Source of the DNA: UBA1930 sp943371535
GTDB lineage: Bacteria; Bacteroidota; Bacteroidia; Chitinophagales; Chitinophagaceae
Assembly (NCBI GenBank): GCA_943371535.1
Contig: CALRVE020000005.1
Coordinates: 62,001 to 126,000 of the forward strand
Reading direction: 5' to 3'
Length of the DNA: 64,000 bases
Below, one piece after another: positions 7,072-15,910 of the stretch. Numbering within the stretch: the first letter of the stretch is position 1; every line of letters begins with the position of its first letter. Under the pieces are notes generated by a model. That model was not told the DNA's origin and did no database searches. It saw only the letters and a program-made list of their open reading frames with translations. Position numbers and translations under genes: made by a program.

Positions 7072-9006
7072 TTACTTCAAAATTACCGTACCCAACTGTT
7101 TGGTAATTTTTATTTCTTCTTCTTTTAAGTATTTGTGTACTTCTACGAGTTTCATTTGCTCATCTATATCTGTTGCAGCTTCTAAGTCTCTTTGATTTTC
7201 GTTGAACATGTGTTTAATTTTTCTCAGCTTAAAAAAAACTAAACTCATATTTACGTCGTGGTGTGAAGTGTCTCTATTTACAATATTCATTCCTTTTAAA
7301 ATCTCATCCCAGTTTTGGCTTAACTCAAAAGGCGATACAGTAATGGCAATAACAAGATTTCTTAAATCTTCATCGGCATGATATAAAAAAGATTTTGTAG
7401 TAGGTTCTTCTTTCTTTACATAAGCCTGACGGTACTCGTTGTACAACTTTTCTAGCAAAGCATTATCAAAATGGTATTGTTCTAGCTCGTTAAAAATGTG
7501 TTCAGCCATGGTAGTATGTTCATCCCAATTTCTTAATCCATAGTCTAACAAAACTTTCAATACATTTCTTTCATGAGCCTCATCTTGATTCAGTAAAACA
7601 GCATTGTCGTTTAATACATCTTCTGGTTGTTCAACTATTTGTTGTTGTATAAGAGCATCATTGTTGGCTTGTTTTTTTTCTTCTTTGGTAATTTTATCTC
7701 TCTTGTATTTATTTACCAAATTGGTTAAGCCAGCTTCGTCTATTTTTAATAATGCAGAGCATTGTTTAATATAGTCTTGTTGCTTGGTAAAATCTTCGGC
7801 TTTATCTATTTTACTCAAGGTTTCGGCAACAGTATTTACTACTTCACTTTTTTTAGATACATCGTTACCAGCATCTCTTAACATTATTTCTATTTGAAAA
7901 ATGATGAAGTCTTTTTTATTGGCAGCAACAAATTCTTTGAAGGCAGTAGTACCTACTTTGTTAACATAACTATCAGGGTCTTCATTATCTGGAATAAGCA
8001 CTAAACGTACATTCAGGCTCTCTTCTAAAGCCATATCTAGGCCACGTAATGCAGCTTTTATTCCAGCAGCATCGCCATCGTAAATAATGGTTAAATTGTT
8101 GGTGTATTTTTTTATTAATCTAATTTGTTCAACTGTTAATGAGGTACCTCCACTAGCAACAACATTTTCTATACCTGCTTGATGTAAACTGATTACATCG
8201 GTATATCCTTCTACCAATAAACATTCATTGGCTTTATCAATGGCTTGTCTTGCAAAATAGCTACCATACAATACTTTGCTTTTTACATACAATTCATTTT
8301 CGGGCGTATTAATGTATTTTGGAGCTTTATCGGCTTTGCCAATTACTCTGGCTCCAAAGCCAATAATTTTACCACTGTTATTATGAATAGGAAAGATAAT
8401 TCTGCCTCTGTAATTATCTACCAATTCAGTTTCATTTCTTACTACAACCAAACCAGTTCTTGGTAAAAGTTCTCTATTGAATTGATTGTTTAATAATGCT
8501 TGTGTAAGTATATCCCTGCTATTAGGATTATATCCTAACTGAAATTTTTTAATTACCTCATCTCTAAAGCCACGTTCTTTTAAATAGGTGAGAGCAATTT
8601 CTTTGCCTTCGTTTTCATTGAGTAAATAATTACTAAAAAATTGAACGGCAAAATTATTAATGGCAGTAAGGCTTTCGGATGTTTGAGCATAAATTTTTTG
8701 CTCTGGCGAAGCTTCTGTTTCTTCAATTTCTATACTATATCTATTGGCTAACCATTTAAGAGCTTCTACATAACTCAGCTTATCATGCTCCATTAAAAAA
8801 GTAATGGAGTTGCCACTTTTGCCACAGCCAAAACACTTGTATAATTCTTTTGCTGGAGATACAGTAAAAGATGGAGTTTTCTCGTTATGAAACGGACAAT
8901 TACCAATATAATTACTACCTCTTTTTTTCAGTTTTACATATTCGCCTACAATATCAATAATATCAATTCGGCTTTTTATGGTTTCTATGGTTTGTGGAGT
9001 AATCAT
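7072..9006 (-). CDS. dnaG: DNA primase
   Basis: 644-residue primase that makes RNA primers for replication. The N-terminal CHC2 zinc ribbon has Cys37, His40, Cys58 and Cys61. The central catalytic core contains LVEGYTDVISLHQAG (Toprim Glu) and IYDGDAAGIKAA (Toprim DxD). The C-terminal part, about 430-644, is helical and would carry the helicase-interaction domain; it is diverged, as is usual outside Proteobacteria. The length is typical for Bacteroidota. It diverges from the DeoR-type regulator (120 bases between starts). Confidence 0.96.
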   Translation of the reverse strand: MITPQTIETIKSRIDIIDIVGEYVKLKKRGSNYIGNCPFHNEKTPSFTVSPAKELYKCFGCGKSGNSITFLMEHDKLSYVEALKWLANRYSIEIEETEASPEQKIYAQTSESLTAINNFAVQFFSNYLLNENEGKEIALTYLKERGFRDEVIKKFQLGYNPNSRDILTQALLNNQFNRELLPRTGLVVVRNETELVDNYRGRIIFPIHNNSGKIIGFGARVIGKADKAPKYINTPENELYVKSKVLYGSYFARQAIDKANECLLVEGYTDVISLHQAGIENVVASGGTSLTVEQIRLIKKYTNNLTIIYDGDAAGIKAALRGLDMALEESLNVRLVLIPDNEDPDSYVNKVGTTAFKEFVAANKKDFIIFQIEIMLRDAGNDVSKKSEVVNTVAETLSKIDKAEDFTKQQDYIKQCSALLKIDEAGLTNLVNKYKRDKITKEEKKQANNDALIQQQIVEQPEDVLNDNAVLLNQDEAHERNVLKVLLDYGLRNWDEHTTMAEHIFNELEQYHFDNALLEKLYNEYRQAYVKKEEPTTKSFLYHADEDLRNLVIAITVSPFELSQNWDEILKGMNIVNRDTSHHDVNMSLVFFKLRKIKHMFNENQRDLEAATDIDEQMKLVEVHKYLKEEEIKITKQLGTVILK

Positions 9007-9126
9007 AATAATACAACAAATGTAAATGCTTATCTACATTTTAAAATAAGCCTTTAAAAAATGTAAGCAGATAAATTTATTTCTGCTATAAAACTTTTTA
9101 TTACTTTCAAGTTTTAAAACTGCTTT

Positions 9127-9873
9127 ATGTTAAAGAAAGAAAGACAAGCGTATATTATTCAGCAAATTAATATTCACAACAAAGTTTTATCGAGTGATCT
9201 AAGTGTTCAACTTAATGTGTCTGAAGACACGGTAAGAAGAGATTTACAAGAATTAGATGAAGAGGGTAAGCTTACTAAAGTGCATGGTGGAGCATTATCA
9301 AAATCGTTTCATTTCACCATTCAAAACAATAATATATATCAGCATACCGAAAAGAAAATTATTGCTCATAAAGCCATTAGTTTAATTCAAGATGGAATGA
9401 TGGTGGTTTTATCTGGCGGCACAACTATAAGAGAATTGGTAAAAAATTTACCTGAAAACTTAAATGCCACTTTTATAACGGTAAGCATCCCAACTGCATT
9501 AGAGTTATTAAATCATCCAAATAGTGAGGTGATTTTTTTGGGCAATAAATTAATTAAGAGTGCACAAATGAGTGTAGGAGCCGAAGTAATTCAGAAATTG
9601 AGTGAAATAAAAGCCGATCTATGTTTTTTAGGAACCAATAGTATTGATGCAGAAGAAGGCATTACGGATTTAGAGTGGGAAATTATTGAAGTAAAAAAAG
9701 CAATGATTAAAGCTGCTAAAAAAACAGTATCACTGGCAATTTCAGAAAAATTAAACAGTGTACAAAGGCTACAAGTTTGTAAAATAGAAGATGTTGATAT
9801 TTTAATTACAGAGTTACAACCTACCGATGAAACGCTTGTAAAGTATAAAAATAAAGGGCTTGAAATTTTGTAG
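9127..9873 (+). CDS. DeoR/GlpR-family transcriptional regulator
   Basis: 248-residue DNA-binding repressor. The N-terminal winged helix (about 1-55) has the DeoR signature VSEDTVRRDLQELDEEGKLTKVHGGA. The rest is the DeoR sensor fold, with SGGTTIRELVKNLP and FLGTNSIDAEEGITD, which normally bind sugar phosphates. No sugar-kinase or isomerase gene is adjacent, so the effector is unknown. It lies immediately upstream of the SusC-SusD operon and could regulate it; this is a positional inference only. Confidence 0.9.
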   Translation: MLKKERQAYIIQQINIHNKVLSSDLSVQLNVSEDTVRRDLQELDEEGKLTKVHGGALSKSFHFTIQNNNIYQHTEKKIIAHKAISLIQDGMMVVLSGGTTIRELVKNLPENLNATFITVSIPTALELLNHPNSEVIFLGNKLIKSAQMSVGAEVIQKLSEIKADLCFLGTNSIDAEEGITDLEWEIIEVKKAMIKAAKKTVSLAISEKLNSVQRLQVCKIEDVDILITELQPTDETLVKYKNKGLEIL

Positions 9874-10167
9874 CCAAGACAATCCCTTTTTTTTAATGCT
9901 GCATCTTTTTGCAGTTATTTTTGAAAAAAGTACACTTCAAGCACTTTTTATGTGCAAGCGATTCATTTGTTCAAAAAAAAATCGTAATTATGTCAATATT
10001 TAATTTTAACATTGCTTTATTGTTCTGCTTTTTTTGTGAAAAAGATTCATTTGTGCGGTTTTTTGCGGAATAATAAACACCGATTTGCCAAGGTTATGGA
10101 TATTTAGCTTGAACAGTAAGCAAAAAAATAGTGAACGACTACTTAAAATAAAACCAAAAAACCTGTT
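9874..10167 (+). other. Leader region upstream of the SusC operon
   Basis: 294 bases without a gene. It contains an 11-base direct repeat GATTCATTTGT at 9960-9970 and 10044-10054, and a -7-like TATTTTTG at 9916-9923. If that element were used, the 5' leader would be about 240 bases. It is AT-rich with several T-runs. The repeat could be an operator pair or duplicated promoter elements; I cannot decide which. Confidence 0.4.
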
Positions 10168-13100
10168 ATGAGAAAATTTGCCTCTACACTGAAGCTGGCA
10201 GTTCTAATGCTCAGTTTCTTGTTTAGTTCCTCTGCCTTTGCACAGGATAAAACAGTATCCGGTACTGTATTATCAGATGATGATGGAAGCCCTTTGGTTG
10301 GGGTAAGTATAACCAATGCTACCACTAAAAAACGTACACAAACCAATGAAGCTGGATATTTTACTATTGCAGCTGTAAAAGGTGAAGTAATTACTTTTAC
10401 CTATGTTGGTTATGTAACCAAAGAAATTACAGTGGGGGATTCAAAAATTATTAGTACTCGGTTAGTAAACAACGACAAAGAATTAGACAATGTGGTTGTT
10501 ACTGGTTATGGTATTAAGAAAAACTCGAGAGAACTTTCTTACCAAGCACCTATTATTAAAGGAGATGATGTTGCTCAAACACGTAGAGATAATTTTATTA
10601 ACTCTTTGGCTGGTAGAGCTCCTGGTATTACTGTAACATCTACATCGGGTGCACCGGGTTCTAGTGCTCAAATTGTACTAAGAGGTGCAACTTCTTTATC
10701 GGGTAATAACCAACCATTATTTATTGTAGATGGTGTGCCTTTAGACAATAGTACGTTAAACCAAGAAGCTTTAATTCCTGCAAGTAATACTGCTGCTACA
10801 AGTTTTTCCAATAGAAATAGTGACTATACCAATCGTATTGCAGATATTAACCCAGAAGATATTGAAGAAATTACTGTTTTAAAGGGCCCTGAAGCAACAG
10901 CTTTATATGGTTCTGATGGTTCTTCTGGTGCAATTATTATTACTACAAAAAAAGGTGGTAATGGTAAAGTAAAGGTGAGCTACGATAATTCAGTAAGAGT
11001 AGAAAATGTGTATCGTTTTCCAGAAACACAAAATGTATACAATAGAGGTACCAACGGTATATACAATCCTGAAGCTTACTCTACTATATATGGATTTAGA
11101 TATTTTGGACCAGTTTATAACCCTAACACTCCACGTTACGATAATATTCGCAACTTCTTTGTTCAAGGTCAATCACAACAACACAATATGAGTGTTGAAG
11201 CAGGTAGTGCCGAATCAAGTTTTCGTTTCTCTACAGGTTATGTAAAAACAAATGGTGTTGTGCCAAATACCAATTATGATCGTTTAACTTTTAGATTAAC
11301 TGGTGCTACTAAGCTAGGTAAAAAAGTAAATATGTCTTCAAGTTGGACATATATTGTTACTAATAATGATAAAGTACCAAAAGGAGCAGGAGCATATTAT
11401 AATAACTTAATTACTTTCCCTGCTGATATTGATGGAAGTGCTTACCAAAACCCCGATGGTACCAGAAAAAGATTAAGAACAACAGCCGATTTAACTACAG
11501 AATTTGATAATCCGTTTTGGGATGTAAATAAAAATAAAAGTACCGATAGAACAGATCGTGTTACAGGTAATATAAACCTAAGTGCTGATCCAGTTAAATG
11601 GTTAAATTTAAGTACTATTTTAGGGGTTGATAGTTATGCAAGTGACGGTCTTTTCTTAACGCATCCTCAGTCTCGTTTTGGCTTTGCTACTAGAGGTTTT
11701 TTATCAACTTATATTCAAAAGTTTAGAAGCATTAATGGTACTTTCAGAGCTACATTTAAGAAAACAATAGCAAAGAAATTTACCAATACCTTAAATACTG
11801 TATTCTACTTTGAAGACAACAAATCTTTCACCAATGCTCAAAGAGGAGAACAGTTTTATGAGCAAGATTTCGTATCTATTAACAATACTCAGCCGCTTAC
11901 TCAATCAGCAAGATTAACTCAAACAGATACAAGAAAAGTTAGGTTTTTTGCCAATTATAACTTTGGATACAATAATTTATTATTTATAACACTATCAACT
12001 GTAAGAGAAGGTGATTCTAGGTTGTCTTCTACATTATTCGATAAACAACCTTTCTTTAATTATGGAAGTGCATCAGGTAGTTTTGTATTTAGCGATTTAG
12101 CTGCTATCAAAAAAATAAAATGGTTGAATTATGGTAAACTAAGAGTTTCTTATGCTACTTCTGGTAAAGGTCCATATCAAGCTTATAGAATCGATCCACA
12201 GTTTACTGTTCAGCCAACTACTGGTGGTGGTTTTGCAGGAGATGTTTTTGCAAGCAATAGAGATTTAAGACCAGAGTTTTCTAAAAACTTTGAAATAGGA
12301 GGTGAAATTAGATTATTTAAAAATAGATTATCTATAGATATTGCTCGTTATGTTACAAGTACCACCGATCAAATTGTTGCCAATCGTTTAAGTTATGGAA
12401 CAGGTGGTGTATTGAAATTTATTAATGGTGGTGAAGTAGAAAGTAAAGGTTGGGAAGCTCAAATAAAATTCAGCCCAATTAAAAATAAAAAATTCAATTG
12501 GGATGTAACTGTGAACTACGATATGAATAGGGCTTATGTTAAAAGAATGCCTGCCGATTTACCATTGTACTACGAGTCAGATACTTGGGTTTTTGGTAGT
12601 GTTCGTTCAGAAGTTGCTGTAGGTACTTCAGTTGCCAACTTAGTAGGTACAACTTTTCAAAGAAATAATGCAGGTCAGTTAATCATTTCACCAACATCTG
12701 GATTACCCTTATCAACACCAACCTATACTAATATTGGAGATAGAGCACCAAATTATAAAATTGGGTTAATCAATAATTTCACTTTCTTAGAAAATTTCAA
12801 CTTATCATTTAATTTAGATATTAGAAATGGTGGAGATGTATTTAATGGCAATGAAGCCATGATGATTTTAACTGGTACAAGTATTAAAACATTAGATCGT
12901 TTACAACCAAGAATAATTGAAGGTGTATTAGCAGATGGGTTACAAAATACTGCCAACCCAACTAAGAATACCATCACAATTGTTCCTTATTATAGAAATG
13001 ATTATTATGATGGAGCAATTGCCGAAGCCGATTTCGTAGAAAAAGTAAATTGGTTACGTTTAAGAGATATTACTTTTGGTTATAGATTACCAACCTCTTT

Positions 13101-13302
13101 AATTAAGCGTCAAAAATTAGTAAAATCAGCTAGTGTATTTGTTACAGGAACCGATTTATTTATCATTACCAATTATTCAGGTATGGATCCAAACGTAAAT
13201 GCTAACAATGCATCTACAAGAGGGTTTGGTGGTGCAGGTATTGATTATGGTGCAATACCTAATCCTCGTGGAATAAATTTTGGCATTAAAGTACAATTCT
13301 AA
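10168..13302 (+). CDS. SusC/RagA-type TonB-linked outer membrane transporter
   Basis: 1044-residue TonB-dependent outer membrane channel that imports oligomers captured by its SusD partner. Signal peptide to about residue 26 (SSAFAQ); carboxypeptidase-regulatory-like domain (about 28-105, VSGTVLSDDDGSPLVGVSI); plug domain (about 115-260) with the SusC signature region VVVTGYG, LRGATSL, PLFIVDGVPLDN and ITVLKGPEATALYGSDGSSGAI; then the barrel, ending in NFGIKVQF with the terminal Phe typical of outer membrane proteins. It is followed by SusD at 21 bases. No carbohydrate-active enzyme is adjacent, so the substrate may be a peptide or other nutrient rather than a glycan. Confidence 0.95.
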   Translation: MRKFASTLKLAVLMLSFLFSSSAFAQDKTVSGTVLSDDDGSPLVGVSITNATTKKRTQTNEAGYFTIAAVKGEVITFTYVGYVTKEITVGDSKIISTRLVNNDKELDNVVVTGYGIKKNSRELSYQAPIIKGDDVAQTRRDNFINSLAGRAPGITVTSTSGAPGSSAQIVLRGATSLSGNNQPLFIVDGVPLDNSTLNQEALIPASNTAATSFSNRNSDYTNRIADINPEDIEEITVLKGPEATALYGSDGSSGAIIITTKKGGNGKVKVSYDNSVRVENVYRFPETQNVYNRGTNGIYNPEAYSTIYGFRYFGPVYNPNTPRYDNIRNFFVQGQSQQHNMSVEAGSAESSFRFSTGYVKTNGVVPNTNYDRLTFRLTGATKLGKKVNMSSSWTYIVTNNDKVPKGAGAYYNNLITFPADIDGSAYQNPDGTRKRLRTTADLTTEFDNPFWDVNKNKSTDRTDRVTGNINLSADPVKWLNLSTILGVDSYASDGLFLTHPQSRFGFATRGFLSTYIQKFRSINGTFRATFKKTIAKKFTNTLNTVFYFEDNKSFTNAQRGEQFYEQDFVSINNTQPLTQSARLTQTDTRKVRFFANYNFGYNNLLFITLSTVREGDSRLSSTLFDKQPFFNYGSASGSFVFSDLAAIKKIKWLNYGKLRVSYATSGKGPYQAYRIDPQFTVQPTTGGGFAGDVFASNRDLRPEFSKNFEIGGEIRLFKNRLSIDIARYVTSTTDQIVANRLSYGTGGVLKFINGGEVESKGWEAQIKFSPIKNKKFNWDVTVNYDMNRAYVKRMPADLPLYYESDTWVFGSVRSEVAVGTSVANLVGTTFQRNNAGQLIISPTSGLPLSTPTYTNIGDRAPNYKIGLINNFTFLENFNLSFNLDIRNGGDVFNGNEAMMILTGTSIKTLDRLQPRIIEGVLADGLQNTANPTKNTITIVPYYRNDYYDGAIAEADFVEKVNWLRLRDITFGYRLPTSLIKRQKLVKSASVFVTGTDLFIITNYSGMDPNVNANNASTRGFGGAGIDYGAIPNPRGINFGIKVQF

Positions 13303-13323
13303 AACTAGTTAAATCATTTTAAT

Positions 13324-14976
13324 ATGAAAAGTTCAATCATCAAAATAACCTTACCATTACTACTGTTACTTACAGGTGTAAGTTGTAAGAAATATCTAAA
13401 CATTAATTCCGATCCAGATACTACTCAAAACCCTTCAAACAGTTCAGTATTTCCTGCAATGTTAGCTGGTATACCAAGAGGGTTACAATTTGATGCACGT
13501 TATTTGGGTAAATACACACAAAATTGGTTAACGTCTTCTAATGGAAATAATGATACTTGGGATCGTCATGGTTATATTGCTAATAGTGATGCATCGGGTG
13601 AAATTTGGCGTCAAAACTATTTTGCATTAGGCGGAAATTTAGAGTACATTATCAAAAATGGGTTAAATAAAAAACAATACGATTACGTAGGTGCATCTTT
13701 AACCTTAAAAGCGTTGATGTTTCAAATGACCACCGATTATCATGGAGAAATCATTTATACAGAAGCCTATAAGGAAAATGTATTCTATTTTAATTTCGAT
13801 CCACAAGAAGTAGTTTATAGAGGGGTAGATTCATTATGTAGAGATGCTATTGCTTATTTAAACTTAGCAGAAACTACAGGTGGTAATACTTTAGCAGTAG
13901 GCGATTTTGCATACAATGGTGATATTACTAAATGGAAAAAGTTAACGTATGCTGTAATGGCTAAAAACTTTCATCGTGTAACCAATAAAGCAACTTACAG
14001 TGCCGATTCTGTAATTAAGTATTGTGATTTAGCATTTTCTTCTGTGAATGATGATTTTGTTATTCCTTTTGATGCATCTAAAAATGATGATAGTAATTTC
14101 TTTGGTCCTTACAGAAACAATTTAACCTTATTTAGACAAAGTAATTACATTGTAAAATTATTAGATGGTACTACAATGGCTGGTGCTTCATTAAGTATCA
14201 ATAGAGATCCAAGAATTTCACATATGTTATCGGCTTCTCAAGATACTACAAATGGTAATGGTGGTTATAGAGGAGTAGAGCCTGCATTAGGAGATCCATT
14301 CAGTGCTTCTACAACAGGTGCAAATGCAAGAAGAAGAGTTGCAGCACCATGGGGCGATAGTATTTATGCTAACCCAAGTGCAACTGTGTTTACAGCTAAC
14401 TCAGGTAAATACTTATTTAAAGATAAAGCTGTTTGCCCGGTTGATACTTACAGCGAAATTTTATTTATTAAAGCCGAAGCTGCATTTAGAAAAGGCGATA
14501 AAGTAGCTGCACACAGTGCTTATCTTGCTGGTATTAATGCTCATTTCGACTTTATCAATCGTAACTACGGCAGCATAAGAGGTAACTCAAATATTTTTAA
14601 TACATCGGCAATTACAGCAGCTCAAAGAACTGCTTATTTAACAACAAGTGGTAATGTAAAAGCTTCACCAGCTACATTAACTTTAACCGATGTTATGTTG
14701 CAAAAATACATTGCACTTTGGGGCTGGGGTTGGGTTGAAACTTGGTGCGATTTAAGAAGATTTCATTATATAGATACTGATCCAGATACTGGTGATCAAG
14801 TATTTAAAGGATTCGTTTTACCTGGAAATTTCTTTCCTAATAATTTGAACAAACCAGCTTACCGATTTAGACCACGTTTTAATTCTGAATATGTTTGGAA
14901 CTTCGAACAATTGAAAAAGCTGGGTGGCGATAGACCAGATTATCACACTATTGAAACTTGGTTCAGTCAACCTTAA
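13324..14976 (+). CDS. SusD/RagB-family surface lipoprotein (SusD-like 2 type)
   Basis: 550-residue substrate-capturing lid of a SusCD transporter, anchored at the cell surface by a lipid. The lipoprotein signal ends at Cys21 (LLLTGVSC). KKYLNINSDPDTTQNP and the later TPR-like helices (EILFIKAEAAFRKGD) match the SusD-like 2 branch, whose members often accompany SusC proteins outside polysaccharide loci. The C-terminus contains the usual RFRPRFNSEY and NFEQLKKLGGD segments. It lies second in the operon, 26 bases before the DUF4397 gene. Confidence 0.94.
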   Translation: MKSSIIKITLPLLLLLTGVSCKKYLNINSDPDTTQNPSNSSVFPAMLAGIPRGLQFDARYLGKYTQNWLTSSNGNNDTWDRHGYIANSDASGEIWRQNYFALGGNLEYIIKNGLNKKQYDYVGASLTLKALMFQMTTDYHGEIIYTEAYKENVFYFNFDPQEVVYRGVDSLCRDAIAYLNLAETTGGNTLAVGDFAYNGDITKWKKLTYAVMAKNFHRVTNKATYSADSVIKYCDLAFSSVNDDFVIPFDASKNDDSNFFGPYRNNLTLFRQSNYIVKLLDGTTMAGASLSINRDPRISHMLSASQDTTNGNGGYRGVEPALGDPFSASTTGANARRRVAAPWGDSIYANPSATVFTANSGKYLFKDKAVCPVDTYSEILFIKAEAAFRKGDKVAAHSAYLAGINAHFDFINRNYGSIRGNSNIFNTSAITAAQRTAYLTTSGNVKASPATLTLTDVMLQKYIALWGWGWVETWCDLRRFHYIDTDPDTGDQVFKGFVLPGNFFPNNLNKPAYRFRPRFNSEYVWNFEQLKKLGGDRPDYHTIETWFSQP

Positions 14977-15002
14977 TTATTCACCCATCAAAAAATACAT
15001 CA

Positions 15003-15800
15003 ATGAAAAAGTTTAATTATATATATAGTTTGTTTTTGCTGGGCGTTTTATTTACCTCATGCAAAAAAAATGGTTTTAGCATAAAAGAAAATATATTTAT
15101 TGAAGGTCAAGCTTCCTTAAAAGTGAACTACTTTTCACCTACACAAGCAAGGCCACCCTATCAAATTAAAATAGATGGAAATAGAGTAAGTGGTAATCTT
15201 ACATTCCCAACACCTTTTCCTGGAGGTGGTTTAAATACAGGTGGAAGTAGTTTTGCCGACTATTTAGCTGTTGCTCCTGGTAGCAGAAAAATAGATGTTT
15301 CTGTACCAAATTTAGGAACCAATTTAGATTCAGTTGTACTAGCAAGTGCAACTGTAGATTTAGCTGCTAATAAAGTTTATTCTTTATATTTTGTTGATAC
15401 GGCTGCTAACTTGACTTCAATATTGTTAGAAGACGATTTAACTTCTCCTGATTCTGGTTTTGTAAAGTATCGTTTCATTAATTTAATGCCCGATCTTGCA
15501 GCTGGCTTGGATTTATATTTTGGAACTGGTGTAACTAGTACAACTTCTGTAAAAGTAGCAGGTCCAGTTTTATTTAAACAAAACAGTGAATATTTTACAG
15601 TGCCAATTAATACAGGTACAGTTTGGTCAATTCGTCCTGGTGGTGCATTAGCTACTAGTACAGCTATTACATCTTTTACTAACGCAAATACTGTAATTAA
15701 TCAAAGAGCTTATACTGTTTTTGCAAGAGGTTATAGTACAATAACAGCCCCAACTACCGATGGTAGAATACGAGCAATAAGTTTTATATTCAACCGATAA
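15003..15800 (+). CDS. DUF4397-domain lipoprotein of the SusCD operon
   Basis: 265 residues. The lipoprotein signal ends LLGVLFTSC (Cys near residue 18). The mature part holds DUF4397-like beta-sandwich units: the first near residue 38 (KVNYFSPTQARPP) and the second near 155 (VKYRFINLMPDLAAGLDLYFG). Proteins of this family commonly lie directly downstream of SusD in Chitinophagaceae and are thought to be accessory surface-binding lipoproteins, though their function is not known. I chose the ATG at 15003; an upstream in-frame ATG lies inside the SusD gene. The operon closes with the terminator at 15822. Confidence 0.85.
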   Translation: MKKFNYIYSLFLLGVLFTSCKKNGFSIKENIFIEGQASLKVNYFSPTQARPPYQIKIDGNRVSGNLTFPTPFPGGGLNTGGSSFADYLAVAPGSRKIDVSVPNLGTNLDSVVLASATVDLAANKVYSLYFVDTAANLTSILLEDDLTSPDSGFVKYRFINLMPDLAAGLDLYFGTGVTSTTSVKVAGPVLFKQNSEYFTVPINTGTVWSIRPGGALATSTAITSFTNANTVINQRAYTVFARGYSTITAPTTDGRIRAISFIFNR

Positions 15801-15821
15801 AATAATTTAGCATAACATTAT

Positions 15822-15850
15822 ACCTCGACTTTTAGTCGGGGTATTTTTTT
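15822..15850 (+). terminator. Terminator of the SusCD operon
   Basis: Nine-bp stem (15822-15830 with 15834-15842, one T-G pair), TTT loop and a run of seven T. It lies 21 bases after the DUF4397 stop and is a clear Rho-independent terminator. Confidence 0.88.
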
Positions 15851-15910
15851 TACTAGTTTCGTACTCATTATACTATTCAACTCTCTGAGTTGAAACTTTA
15901 ATACTATTTC

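Noticed and set aside
10168..15800. Polysaccharide utilisation locus
   Set aside because: SusC and SusD are present but no glycoside hydrolase, lyase or hybrid regulator is adjacent, so the term is not justified.
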